This document shows positions 19,830 to 30,186 of a DNA stretch of 64,000 bases, in pieces; within the stretch, counting starts at the first letter, position 1; every line of letters starts with the position of its first letter. The position numbers were made by a program, and so were the translations under genes. This DNA comes from Prorocentrum cordatum (taxonomy: Eukaryota; Sar; Dinophyceae; Prorocentrales; Prorocentraceae): contig CAUYUJ010014263.1 of NCBI GenBank assembly GCA_963575745.1, positions 1 through 64,000 on the forward strand. The letters are read 5' to 3'. The notes under the pieces were generated by a model. That model searched no databases. It was not told where the DNA came from and saw only the letters and a program-made list of their open reading frames with translations.

Positions 19830-21602
19830 TCATAAGCTGTACAGCAGGATCTGCTGGGAGGAGACGCCGTCGTCGATCTCTCCCAAGACCCGCTGCGCCT
19901 CCTGGATGTCGTCCTCGAGCTCGTCAAAACGGTCCAGGTCGCAGCCGTCGACGAGGGCCGCCCTGCGCTCCTCGAGGAGATCGTCCAGAGTGCGTGTCCA
20001 CTGGCGGCGGAGGGACTCGAGGCGCCTCGCTTCGTCGGGGCTGGTGGACGGTGGCGGGCATCGCGCGGCGATGGCTGCCATACCTTGGGCCAAGCTCGCC
20101 GCAGCACCAGGCACGTCCACTGCCCGCCAGGATGATCCGCTGGCAGGCGTCAGCCCCTGCACCTCCTTCTCGGGGGACAGGTCGCGGGTCGGAGTCTGCG
20201 CCCTCGGCCAGGGCGTGCACGGCGCGGGCATGCCATCGGCGACGCCGTCGTCCCGAGCGGTCGAGAAAGGGCCCCCGCTGTAGTCGGCAGCGCTCCCGAT
20301 CAGGAACTTGAAGCCGACGTTGTCGCGAGGAGGCGCCGCCCCACCAAGGACAGGCGGTCCAGCCAGTGGTCCAGGTGCAGCGCCCGCGGAGCCCGAGCCA
20401 GCATCGTTGCCGCGAGGTCGGTCACGCGAATCCTCGACGGGAGCGGCATCCGTCTGCACCGCCACGGCAACGACCAGAGGGAGCACGATGTCGAAGCGCC
20501 CGCCGAACGACCACGCATGCACGGGCCCCAAATCGCAAGGGCTGTAGACGACAGCTCCGCACGAGCATCGCCAGCCCAAGGAAGGGTCCGCCTCGTTCGT
20601 CTCCTCCGCCACACTCGGCTGGGCCTGCGCGGCAGGCACGAAGGGCGGGGCCGCCTCCCGCATCCCTGAGGGCCGATCCTCCGCGGCCGCGGGGTGGCCG
20701 AGGGCGGGGGCGTCGGGGAGGACGTCGGCGAGGGGCTCGAGGGTGCACGGCTCGGTGATCGTCCCATGACGGCGCCCAGCAGCAGACGCTCCAGGAGAGA
20801 TGGGGTCTGCGCGCGCAGAACTCGCCGCTGGCTGACGTGGCACGTCACCGCCGCCATTCACCTGATGCGTCGGTGCTGCGACGGCAGGCTCCCCTGTTGG
20901 CCAGAGGCCACTAGGTTCCCCTGCACTCACAGCACCAGCTATGGTTGTGTCCAACGCCGACTCCGTCCCGACGGGGGCAGGTGGGTCCGCCCAGGAGCCT
21001 CGCGTGCCAGGGCCAGGGAGCCGCACCTGCGCGTCCAGGGCGGTCACGTCGACGCCGACGACGGTCGCCACGCCCGCGACGAAGGGGTCATCCGCGTCGT
21101 CGGCCACCACGCCGAAGTGGCCCGCCAGCTGCAGGTCCGCCGACGGCACGGGGGAGAAGGGAGCGGCATCCGCACGCAAGGCCGAGCCCGCGACTGCTGT
21201 GCCAGCGGCGGCCAGAGCACCCGCACCGGCGCGAGCCGCTCCAGGGGCCAGGAGGCGCGGGCCTCGCTGCGCACGCCGCCAAGCCGCGGCACCGGAGCCC
21301 GCCTTCTGAAGGCTGAGCGCGTGGCAGCCCACGTTGCGCTTGAGGATGTCCAACTGCTCTAGCTTCGTCGCCTGCAGCTGCGCTGTCAGGACGGGCGCTA
21401 TGAGCGCCAGCCTCCTGCACACCTCGGGCGGCGCGTCGGCCAGGGACTCCAGCTCCAGGAGCCGAGCCGCCTGCCGCTGGGCGAGCCTCTCGCGGGACAG
21501 CGCGGCCCAGCGTTGACCCGCACGCCGTATCCAGTGGGGGCGCCGCTGAGGAGGCGCCTCGGCCAGCCGTGCCTGCGGCCGACCCCCCGTAGCACATACC
21601 AT
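19830..21602 (-). CDS. Unknown protein, intronless retrocopy (590 aa)
   Basis: The ATG (21602-21600) is the first in this frame after the spliced leader; the stop is TGA at 19832-19830. The frame is uninterrupted for 590 residues of mixed composition, unlike the repeat-driven frames around it. Visible parts: a basic helical N-terminus (QARLAEAPPQRRPHWIRRAG), an Ala/Pro-rich middle, a Cys-containing segment near residue 310 (SLGWRCSCGAVVYSPCDLG), and a charged, probably coiled-coil C-terminus (RRLESLRRQWTRTLDDLLEE). No family is recognised; a LINE ORF1 or a host gene are both possible. Shifting frame at about 19833 would extend it by some 24 residues (YDALRHRVFGPSDVLELNKS and on) to a TGA at 19760, so the present stop may come from an indel. 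No promoter is identifiable. Confidence 0.55.
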   Translation of the reverse strand: MVCATGGRPQARLAEAPPQRRPHWIRRAGQRWAALSRERLAQRQAARLLELESLADAPPEVCRRLALIAPVLTAQLQATKLEQLDILKRNVGCHALSLQKAGSGAAAWRRAQRGPRLLAPGAARAGAGALAAAGTAVAGSALRADAAPFSPVPSADLQLAGHFGVVADDADDPFVAGVATVVGVDVTALDAQVRLPGPGTRGSWADPPAPVGTESALDTTIAGAVSAGEPSGLWPTGEPAVAAPTHQVNGGGDVPRQPAASSARADPISPGASAAGRRHGTITEPCTLEPLADVLPDAPALGHPAAAEDRPSGMREAAPPFVPAAQAQPSVAEETNEADPSLGWRCSCGAVVYSPCDLGPVHAWSFGGRFDIVLPLVVAVAVQTDAAPVEDSRDRPRGNDAGSGSAGAAPGPLAGPPVLGGAAPPRDNVGFKFLIGSAADYSGGPFSTARDDGVADGMPAPCTPWPRAQTPTRDLSPEKEVQGLTPASGSSWRAVDVPGAAASLAQGMAAIAARCPPPSTSPDEARRLESLRRQWTRTLDDLLEERRAALVDGCDLDRFDELEDDIQEAQRVLGEIDDGVSSQQILLYSL

Positions 21603-21727
21603 TGCTCCGAGAGCCCAAAGCCCCACTCCCCCAAGTCCCCAACGCCCGCCGCGTTGCCCCGAAGGGTTGGGGTCGCAGGGTACGCCTGGGGACAAGGTCC
21701 AGGAGCGGGGGGGGGGCAACGGAACGG

Positions 21728-21749
21728 CTTGAGCCAAAATGGCTACTGA
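21728..21749 (-). other. Dinoflagellate spliced-leader relic
   Basis: Minus strand reads T-CAGTAGCCATTTTGG-CTCAAG, differing from the 22-nt leader consensus (D-CCGTAGCCATTTTGG-CTCAAG) only by A for C at position 3. It lies 125 bp before the ATG of the 590-aa frame and directly abuts (CCT)n on its 5' side. Confidence 0.85.
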
Positions 21750-21955
21750 GGAGGAGGAGGAGGAGGAGGGAGGAGGGAGGAGGAGGAGGGAGGAGGAGGA
21801 GGAGGAGGAGGAGGAGGAGGAGGAGGGAGGAGGAGGACGAGGAGGAGGAGGAGGAGGAGGAGGAAGAGGAGGCGGAGGAGGCGGGAGGAGGAGGAGGAGG
21901 AGGAGGAGGGGGAGGAGGGGGAGGAGGGAGGAGGGGGAGGGGGAGGGGGACAAGC
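21750..21955 (+). repeat. (GGA)n microsatellite
   Basis: Pure purine GGAGGAGGA; the 5' flank (minus-strand view) of the retrocopy. Confidence 0.95.
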
Positions 21956-22078
21956 TAGGTGCGCTCGCGTCATATCTGACGTCCTACCCCTCCCTCCCAT
22001 CCCTTACCATGGCGCTGATTTTCTCTATCCGCGGACGCGTGTCGTAGCGGACCTGTGGCTCCGCGCGCGCGTGCGTAG

Positions 22079-22240
22079 TGGGTGGTGGTGCGCGTGCGTG
22101 CGTGCGTGCGTGTGTGCGTGGTTGTGGTGCTGGTGCTGGTGCTGGTGCTGGTTGGTGGTGGTGTGGTGCTGGTGCTGGTGGTGATTGTGGTGGTGGTGGT
22201 GATGGTGGTGGTGGTGGTGGTGGTGGTGCGGCGCGGTGGT
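22079..22240 (+). repeat. (GTGC/GGT)n simple repeats
   Basis: GCGTGCGTGC, then GGTGCTGGTGCTGGTGCTGG and (GGT)n. Confidence 0.9.
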
Positions 22241-22544
22241 GGCGGGCGGATGGGCGCGCGAGAAAGAGGCCCGCGCTGGGGCGAGAACGCCATCCTGAAC
22301 GACGGAGGCCAAACACCGATCCGAAAATGAGGCCCACACTACAGCGGGAGCACGATTCGGAACGATCCGGAACGATTCGGGAGCAGAAGTGAGGCCGGCG
22401 CCTCAGCGAGAGCAGCATTTTGAAAAATCGCATGCGAAAGCCCGTTTCCCGGGAATCCTGTGCGTAAAAAACAGTACGCGGGGGGGGTCGGATATCTCCG
22501 GGACGCCATCAGGGGAAGTGGGAGAGTATTTTCATATTGTGTAA
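22241..22544. other. Unassigned spacer with GATTCGG repeats
   Basis: Contains ACGATTCGGAACGATCCGGA near 22350. No gene supported. Confidence 0.4.
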
Positions 22545-22912
22545 TTGTGGAGGAGGAGGAGGAGGAGGAGGGGGAGGATGAGGACGAGGGGGAGGAGGAG
22601 GACGATGAGGAAGAGGAGGCGGAAAAAGGAGGAGGAGGAGGAGGAGGAAGGGGAGGAGGAGGAGGAAAGGAGGAGGCGGAGGGGAAGGAGGAGGAGGAGG
22701 GGAAGGAGGAGGAGGAGGAGGAGGAGGGAGGAGGAGGAACAGGAGGAGGTGGAGAAGGAGGAGGAGGAGGAGGGGAGGAGGAGGAGGAGGAGGAGGAGGA
22801 GGAGGAGGAGGGAGCAGGAAAAGGGGGAGGAGGAGGAGGAGGAGGAGGAGGAGGAGGAGGAGGAGGCGGAGGAGGAGGAGGGGGAGGAGGAGGAGCGCAA
22901 GGGCGTGGACCT
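22545..22912 (+). repeat. (GGA)n tract
   Basis: Shares the non-simple string GAGGACGATGAGGAAGAGGA then GGCGGAAAAAGGAGG with 19378-19410, so these two tracts are related beyond chance GGA expansion. Confidence 0.9.
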
Positions 22913-23084
22913 GGATGCGTTCGCCGCCCGTGAGCACTCCTCGGCGCGGCGCGCCGACGCCCGCCGCCGCCGGCGGAGGCCGAACAAGCTCCGGTTCAAG
23001 CGGGCCGCGGAGAGCGTGCCCCTGGCCAGCGAGGAGCGCCCGAGCGTCGCGGCACGAACGAGGTGGGTGCACGCCCGTCGTTGA
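22900..23084 (+). CDS. Possible exon after the Glu-rich tract
   Basis: After the poly-Glu frame the same plus frame continues as KGVDLDAFAAREHSSARRAD, an Arg-rich patch, and RFKRAAESVPLASEERPSVA, ending HARR* at 23084. It looks like ordinary basic protein and could be the end of an acidic/basic nuclear protein. The minus strand is open here too and no ATG can be chosen. Weak call. Confidence 0.25.
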
Positions 23085-23280
23085 AAGTAGGTGTTTTTGG
23101 ATTCCCAGATCCCTCGTTCCCTTCCCCCTCCCAATCCCCTCGTCCTCCTCCCCCTCCTCCTCCTCCTCCTCCTACTTCCTGACGCCGGGGGGAGGCTGCA
23201 GCGGGGGATCGGTTGGCTATGTACTAATTTTGGATTCCCAGATCCCAAGCTACTCCTAGCGCCTTCCTCCGGGCGGCCCG
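23085..23280. other. Spacer with a local duplication
   Basis: TTTTGGATTCCCAGATCCC occurs twice (about 23094 and 23228), with a short CCT run between. No gene. Confidence 0.5.
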
Positions 23281-23430
23281 TGCTGCGCGGTGTCCCGCCG
23301 GTGTCCCGCTGGTGTCCCGTGTGTTGCTGAGTCGCGGCCGGACCAAATGTTTCTTCCGGGCGGCCGGTGCGGCGCGGTGTCCCGCCGGTGTCCCGCCGGT
23401 GTCCCGTCGGTGTCCCGTCGGTGTCCCGAT
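23281..23430 (+). repeat. 10-bp GGTGTCCCGC minisatellite
   Basis: CGGTGTCCCG units repeated at 23287-23325 and 23377-23430, around a duplicated CTTCCTCCGGGCGGCC-like block. Confidence 0.85.
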
Positions 23431-23520
23431 GATGATGTTGATGATGATTATGATGATGATTATGATGATGATGGTGATGATGATGGTGATGATGATGATG
23501 ATGATGATGTTGATGATGGC

Positions 23521-23590
<70 letters not shown>

Positions 23591-23931
23591 TTGATGTTGT
23601 TGATGATGATGATGATGACGTCGATTGTGAGATTGATTGTGATATCGATAGTGAGACCGAATGTGAGATCGATTGTGAGATCGATAGTGAGATCGATTGT
23701 GAGATCGATAGTCAGATCGATTGTGAGATGATGATGGTGATGATGGTGATGATGGTGATGATGGTGGTGGTGATGATGATGATGATGGTGATGATGACGT
23801 TGATGATGTTGATGATGATGGTGTGCCGATGAAGATGATGTTGATGATGATGTTGATGATGGTGATGATGATGATGATGTTGATGATGATGGTGTCCCGA
23901 TGATGATGATGACGTCGATGATGATGATGTC

Positions 23932-23989
<58 letters not shown>

Positions 23990-24030
23990 TGATGATGATG
24001 ATGATGATGATGTGACGATGATGGTGTCCC

Positions 24031-24079
<49 letters not shown>

Positions 24080-24192
24080 GTGATGGTGATGGTGATGGTG
24101 ATGGTGATGATGATGATGAGATGATGATGATGGTATCCCGATGGTGATGATGATGATCATTATTATTATGATGATGACGATGAACGTGTCCC

Positions 24193-24232
<40 letters not shown>

Positions 24233-24251
24233 GTGATGGTGATGGTGATGG

Positions 24252-24290
<39 letters not shown>

Positions 24291-24337
24291 GGATGAGGAT
24301 GAGGATGAGGATGAGGATGAGGATGAGGATGAGGATG

Positions 24338-24389
<52 letters not shown>

Positions 24390-24495
24390 GATCGATTGTG
24401 AGATCGATTTTGAGATTGATAGTGAGATCGATAGCGAGATGGACAGTGATATCGAGAGTTTGATCGATTGTGAGATCGATTGTCAGATCGATAGC
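23428..24495 (+). repeat. (GAT)n with GTGTCCCGAT and 12-bp GAGATCGATTGT units
   Basis: GATGATGAT with recurrent GGTGTCCCGATGATG. Two blocks (about 23624-23728 and 24388-24498) consist of 12-bp units alternating GAGATCGATTGT and GAGATCGATAGT. Those blocks would encode EIDCEIDS-type repeats but are bounded by microsatellite. Confidence 0.95.
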
Positions 24496-24500
24496 TCCAC

Positions 24501-24770
24501 CCGGGGAGGAGAGGGGCGGCGGGCGGGCAGTCGACCTCCTCGGTGCCCTCCTGCTGGCTTCCTGGTGCCCTCGGGGGGGGGGGGCCCAGGAGGCCTCCGG
24601 AGCCTCCGGGGAGCCCGGAGAGCTGGGGCCGCCGTCACGGCACGGTGGCCCCGCGGTTCGGGTCGGCGGCCGGGGCTGGCCCGCCCAGAGTTGGACGGCG
24701 GCAGTCGGCCTCGCGCAGAGAGGGGTATATGATGGGCCGGTTTCCCACCACCACCACCACCACAAGTTGG
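24501..24770. other. Unassigned GC-rich spacer
   Basis: No gene supported. Contains CCACCACCACCACCACAAGTTGGAGGGG near 24747; a CCCCTCCAACTT match occurs near 31407, reverse-oriented. Confidence 0.4.
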
Positions 24771-24845
24771 AGGGGCGAAGGAGGAGGACGACGAGGAGGA
24801 GGAGGAAGAGGAGGAGGAGGAGGAGGAGGAGGACGAGGAGGAGGA
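24771..24845 (+). repeat. (GGA)n, 3' flank of the LINE
   Basis: Purine tract with GAC interruptions. Its last 18 bases (24828-24845, GGAGGACGAGGAGGAGGA) recur exactly at 31360-31377, on the other side of the LINE. Confidence 0.9.
24828..24845. repeat. Target-site duplication, 3' side of LINE
   Basis: GGAGGACGAGGAGGAGGA; identical to 31360-31377. The GAC interruption gives phase, but the tract is a microsatellite, so identity by chance cannot be excluded. Confidence 0.6.
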
Positions 24846-24888
24846 CTCTTTTGACTCTTTGATAGCGGACGCTGTCCTGGGGGGCGAT

Positions 24889-26455
24889 TTAATCACTGGA
24901 ATCGCTTCCATCCCCAGCCCGCACGGGCTGGGGTTCCTGGGCCTGGCCAGGCCTGGAGGGAGCCGCGCGGTCCAATAACCCCGCTCCCGTCTGAGCCCCC
25001 GAAGGCCCAGCCGCCTGGCCAGCCAGGTCGGATCCTGGGTTTTCCGATAGCGGACTCCTGAGCATGGTCGCCACGTCCGCGCAGGCGGCTTCTTCACGAG
25101 CCCTAATGGCCTCTACAATTGCCCTCGGGGGGCCTTCACGACGCGGGAACAAACCTTTGCTTATCCTCGCTAGGTTCTCCGAACCTTTGTTGGTCCGTCC
25201 GTCACATCTGCCAACTAAATTCCTGGGGTCCACGGTGCAATAAGAACCGCACTCCGAACAAATGTGAAGGAACCATTTCTCCACATACTGGAGCCTGTGA
25301 GAGGGGTGAACCTTTTCCAGGAAGCCGCTCCCTCGGGCTGAGGGGGCGACCCTCTCTCCAACAGCGGCCTGGGAGCCTCTCCTGACTTCGGCAGGAGGCC
25401 CTGAACAAGTAGTGGCCGCAAAGACCCGCGTTTGGCAGCGGGGAACAACTCTCTCACAGACCGTGCACCACCAGTATTTCATGCTGCGACCACATGGCTC
25501 GAGGATGTGGTCCGAGGCGTGTGCCGCAGCCACCAACTTGGACGGTCTCGACTCCTTCTTCAAAGGGGGTCTCTCCGCCCGAGTGTTTTCCTCGGCCTCC
25601 GCTGCACACGCCAGGGCACGTCTGGCCCTTCGACGAATCAACGAAGCTGTGTCATCAATTTTGTCCGTCTCAGGCTCCCGCCCCACCAGCCCCCTCCACG
25701 CCAACTCCGCCGCCTCCCCCGCCCACGAATCAGCACAGGCGTTGCCAGAGGCATAAAAGAGTTTCTCGAGCGTGTCTAACTTCTCTGGGGCCTCCTCTTG
25801 GTGGGAGGGGAACCAAACAACTTCCACATCAAGATTCCTCCTGGCCTGGAAGGCAATGCGGGCCCTGGTCCAGAGGTCTTCGTTGGCACCCACAGGGTTG
25901 GGCCTTCGAAAGCGGGCCCTCCAGGTCCTGGAGATCGTCTTGTGATCTGTCACAAATGTGAAACCCAGCTCTGAATCTACTTGCTCTAACGCCAGGCAGA
26001 ATGCTAAAACTTCGGCTCGGGGGACCGTTTGCTTTTCTCCGAGCAGAGGAACCCCGAGAGCCTCCCCCAAGGTCCACCCGCCTCCCGAATCAAACACGAG
26101 CCCCACGATCGCTGCTCCGCAGCGTCTCCGTCTGGGGTCGTCAGAATATTTGCCCCCCGAGCCGTCACCAAAAACGTGAACTCTGCCTGACTCCGTGCAT
26201 TCGGCGAAACCGTGTGACTTAAAATCCAACTGCAGCTGGCCGAGGAGCGCTTCATCGAACTCAGGAGTGGTGAGCCCAACGGCTGGTACTCCCCGAAGCC
26301 AAAGAGCAGGCGACGCCTCGTGCTGCGCCGCCGCCTGTACCACAAGCGCCTCCGACTTCACGAAATCCTCGTGCCCCTTGTTCTGCTCACATTCCCAAAT
26401 GCGGTGATACAAACTCTCTTCTTTGAGCTGGCAGCGCGGGCAAAGCTTGGAATCA
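24889..26455 (-). pseudogene. LINE 3' part: CPRC zinc finger, RNase H, Cys-rich C-terminus
   Basis: Reads on from the reverse-transcriptase part after a frameshift near 26455. First comes a zinc finger (KLCPRCQLKEES then LYHRIWEC) just downstream of the RT. RNase H follows with all four acidic positions visible: FGDGSGG (26151-26170), VPRAEVLAF (about 26010), FVTDHK (about 25945) and GNACADSW (about 25730). Beyond it are two Cys-rich patches, WWCTVCERVVPRC and HICSECGSYC, and a disordered tail ending GDGSDSSD*. RNase H would degrade the RNA strand during element replication. The frame is intact over about 500 codons, so only the upstream junction is broken. The RNase H call is strong. Confidence 0.85.
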
Positions 26456-27497
26456 ATAAGGTATCCTCGTCTGGCGCGCGCTCACTCGGGTCCATTGCCC
26501 ACCTGTGGTGACTATCAGGTTGAGTGCCGCCAAATCTGAAGCTCCTTCATTGTGGAACTTGCGCTGCTCTGCCCTGATTCTCCATACATCCGCACCTGGG
26601 AGCAGGTCAGCTCCATCCTCGTGCTTCGACGCCTGCTGCCAGTACAAATTGCGCATGTCGCTGACCACGTCTGCCAAGATGGCGAGTCTCTCCCAATCGT
26701 TCGTGTGCTCCGTGTCAGTGCCGCTGGGGATAAGCCAAGCCTGCAACTGTCCATCTGGTAGTGGTCTGTCCCACTCTGTCGCCTTGATGGGGTTCCAGCC
26801 TATGTCCATCAGCGCGGCCTGCAGCGTGGCGATCGGGCCTCTGACATAGGCCCACCTCCTCCGTCCAGCCGTGATCAATCGCTGTCTGATCTTGGCCCAG
26901 GCTAACTTGACTCTCGCGTGGATCTGAGGATTCATCTGCCACATCGCCAGCCACTCGTGAACAACTCGTTTGCGCAATTCCAGACCTGGCCCCTTGTCCC
27001 ACATCTCAATTGCAAGTGTTGTCGTCAGACATTTGCCCCCTTGAGAGCCTGCTGCGATCTGACCCGCCTGTCTTCTTAGCTTCGCCAGCTCCGTCATGGA
27101 AAGGCCGAGCGCTTGATTTCCGTATGTGGCCTGGGGCAGGGCGCCCGTAGACCAGAGTCCTTTCGCTTCTTTTGCCAGGGTAGTGCTTTTCCTCAGCCTC
27201 TTGATCTTGGCGAACCGTCTCTTAGCTGCCAGTATTCGTCTCTTGAGTGTGCGAACAACTCGTTTACGCCCAGCAGAAGCGTCGAGGCCTAGGTCCTTCG
27301 CGTATGTGTTGGCCTTGGCGGGGGTACCGTTCTGCTGCAACCTCTTCGCCGCGCTCTTGACCATGTCTCTGCTCGAGCCGATGACGACTGTCTTGTCCGA
27401 GATCTTGAGCCTCTGTTGACGAAGTCCTTGGGCGAGCTCGCAGGCCACTCTGACCATCTTGTCTGGGGTCTCCAGTGCCGTGCCCTCCTCTCCGAGC
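26453..27497 (-). pseudogene. LINE reverse transcriptase, thumb/C-terminal part
   Basis: Continues the RT in a different frame from the palm domain: LGEEGTALETPDKMVRVACE, then LRQQRLKISDKTVVIGSS (the primer-grip-like 'K..V' strand seen after the FVDD box in LINE RTs), then a long basic helical segment with TWP-less thumb, ending TRIPY* at 26453. The frame break just upstream (about 27490-27497) lies 2-6 codons after FVDD, and the one downstream is at the stop. About 347 codons without other interruptions indicate recent decay. Confidence 0.8.
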
Positions 27498-30186
27498 CAC
27501 AGTGTCATCGACGAATGTCCAGAGTCCAGCCGTCGGTGATATGATATGCGCTCGCTGTAGGATTGGGTGGAGGAAAACCTTCGCGAGGCTGACACCTCTG
27601 GGTGACCCCGCAACTATCGATCTGGATACCCATATTGCCTCACTCAGCGACGACTTGTCTTTGAGAAAGCGAGCCGCCGCGAAGATGAGTACTTCCATTT
27701 CCACTACCACTGTTGGATAGCCGATGCCCCAAGCGATGCGCATCAGCAGCACCAGGCTGACGCTGTCGTAGAACTTCTCGATGTCCTCCAGCAGGGCGAG
27801 GCTGGGGATGCCCAGCTCGTATCCCGCCTCGCCCAGGCAGGCGCGGAGCAGTCCCGCTCGCAACGCCGAGCTGCCTTTGAGGGCCGTGTCCCAGTGCGCG
27901 CTCAGCGCCTCGCTCCATTCGCTGCAAGGTGACGCCCTCGTCCTGCTCCAAAGTTTGACTGGTAGGGGTAGCATCCCCAGCACTCTCTCACCACCTGCTG
28001 GCCTAGGGACCACAGCCCCGAGTGTAGCCGTCCACTGCCTCGGCCAAGTGCCCGTCCGCTCGCGCATGTTGATGAGGTCGACCAGCTTCTGGCGTGCACT
28101 CTGCGGGGCCCTTTTGATGTCGTGCAACTTGAGACCGTCCACACCGCCAGCTTTGTTAGGGTTCGTGGCCTGCATTGCCGAGTCGAACTCCTCGATAGTG
28201 ATCGGTTCCAAGTCTTCGTCTCTGGCCTGTCTGCGCATGACCTGCAGCTCCGACGCGATGTCCTCTCTGGTGTCCACTGCACCCGTCCAGATCTTTAGCC
28301 ATTTCAGCCTCTTCGTGTGCATGAGAATCCCTGGGTCCGCCGAGCTTGCGTTCTGGTGGTACTGCTCGTATGTTGGCTGCACTGGATCTTTGACGTGCTT
28401 GTGAAGGATCCCTGGCTTCTCCGACCACATCTTCTTTGCCCACTTAGTGAACTGCTGCCGCTGTGTGGAGATGCCTCTGGAGACCGCAATTGCCAGGTGG
28501 TTTTCAATCTCATCCTTCAACCTCTCAAGCTCCTCCAGCGTGTGTGACTTGACCTCCTGCACCCGTAACATGCGCTCATCGGCTTCGTCATGATCAACAT
28601 TTTTACCAAAGATCTGATCCAATCCCATCCTTCTGAGCTGCTGGTAGGTCGTGGACAACTCCTTCTCGCACTGCCTCTGTTGCTTGTTGTCCGTGCCGTT
28701 GGACCTTAATGACTCATATCTTGTAATCAAGACTCCCACTATCGACCACAACTCTGCTGCTTCATACTTCATATGCGTACGGCCTGGTGTGGCGTTCGAT
28801 CTTTGCCATCTGATTGCAAACCCACCTCCTCTACCTCGGTGGGCATCAGCCTGCTCGGCGTCCATCACGTCTACTCCGATGATCGCCTCCTCCAGAGTGG
28901 TGACCCAGACCGCGTGCTCGCCTGTGATCGCCTGCTCCATCAGCCTCTGATGCTCACTGCGAATGAGAAGGTTGGCCTCCAACTCGTGCATTTGCTTGGT
29001 CAGCGCTGGCCCGATGGCGATGCGACTGGCCTGCTCCCGCTGGCCCTCGTCTATCGCGTACTGCACCGTCTGCTGCACCATGTTGGTCTGTGGGGGCTCG
29101 ATAACGTTGAACTCCTCGCGCAAGTCCTCGGGGAGTTCTGCCAGTCTTTTCTGATGCGCTGCCTGCTTCGTCTTGCTGCGCTTGCTCTCTGGGTCGGGGG
29201 CCTTCTTCGGTGGGAGCACCAGCGGCAACGGCTTGGGGAGAGCCAAGTGCCTGTGCCACCAAGCCTCCGAACGCCCTGGTAACTTGAGCAAGAGCCCCGT
29301 ATGTGTCCTCCAAGGTACTCTCGCATGTCCGCCGATGGTGATGCCTTCTGCTATGTCTTCTCGTGCCATGGCGAAATCTATGAGACTGCCCTTGCCCTTG
29401 TCGCATGTGACCTGAACCTTCGGAACGATCACCTTGCCTCCCAGGCGCGTGGGGGGGCCTGACTTCTCGACCAGGGTCGGGGGCATATTCCAATCTGCCA
29501 TGATAACCCAAGGATCTGTGATGCTCCCTATGACCGTCGAGAGCGCCTTGATCTTTTCGAAGCTGCTGCCCTGCATGCCCTCCTTGGGAAGCAGGTAGAG
29601 GGAGAAGAGAACCACATTTCCTCCGCTGAGGTGGATAGTCATGGCCGTGGGCCCTCTGAATGGGCCCTGTCCTCCTCGGGCCTTGATGGTCTCCCTCATC
29701 ACGTCGGACGTTGTGGTCGCCAAGTGCGCCTTGGCGATGAGCAGCTCGCCTCCGCTGTTGCCTTCCTTCGAGCGTCGCGTCGGTGTTGCTGCCGTGACTG
29801 CTGCTTTCCATCCGTCTTTGATCAGGTCTTTCTTCAGCTTCGCGATGCCTGACTGCGGCCCTTGGGACTCCGTGAAGGCAAATCTCTGAGCCAGTTCCTG
29901 GCTCTCGTTGAGGAACTTCTGAGGCTTCTCGCCCCATTGTGTGATGTTGCTGAAGAAAATACTGGTGACCTTCGCTGGCTTGGCTGTCTCACATGTCTGA
30001 TTGCGAGCTCTCTCACTCTGGCTGCGCCGCCAGTCTTGACAAGCTGCGTCCACATCTGGCGCGGACGAGGAGGTGCGATCCCCGAGACACGGGGGCGAAG
30101 TCCCAGGGGGACCAGGGAAGGCTGACCACTCGGGGGGCGGCGGTGCTGGAGGCCTGTCCAGCGCTGCAGGCGGCTGCCATGGCGGG
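27490..30186 (-). pseudogene. LINE ORF2: endonuclease and reverse transcriptase palm
   Basis: One open frame from ORF1's end to 27490. Endonuclease/exonuclease/phosphatase domain: VVLFSLYLLPKEG, then VIMADWNMPP (29488-29512; catalytic Asp-x-Asn), KGSLIDFAMARED (about 29380) and RTHTGLLLKL in the position of the final His motif. Reverse transcriptase: NKAGGVDGLKLHDI (about 28150), LLEDIEKFYDSV (box A, about 27780), AGSPRGVS (box B) and FVDDT (box C, 27501-27515; FVDD in place of the common YxDD). The endonuclease nicks target DNA and the RT copies the RNA from the nick. All RT boxes appear intact; it is classed as a pseudogene because translation shifts frame right after FVDD. No ATG sits at its start, so it was probably made as a fusion with ORF1 or from a lost start. 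Confidence 0.85.

Larger units (their letters stand above)
19706..21749 (-). mobile_element. Processed retrocopy with spliced leader, inserted in (GGA)n
   Basis: A unique-sequence block on the minus strand bounded at both ends by GGA microsatellite. Its 5' end is a dinoflagellate spliced leader (21728-21749). It then holds a 125-bp leader, one long intronless frame (21602-19830) and about 124 bp of trailer. A spliced leader in genomic DNA means the source was a mature trans-spliced mRNA that was reverse transcribed and inserted. No poly-A tail is visible; the trailer runs straight into CTCCTCTTTCTCCTCC. Exact target duplications cannot be told from the microsatellite. Confidence 0.65.

Noticed and set aside
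18304-19833. 509-codon minus ORF
   Set aside because: Mostly Ser/Pro/Ile runs from GGA/GAT repeats; only its first ~45 codons lie in unique DNA, which is the trailer of the retrocopy.
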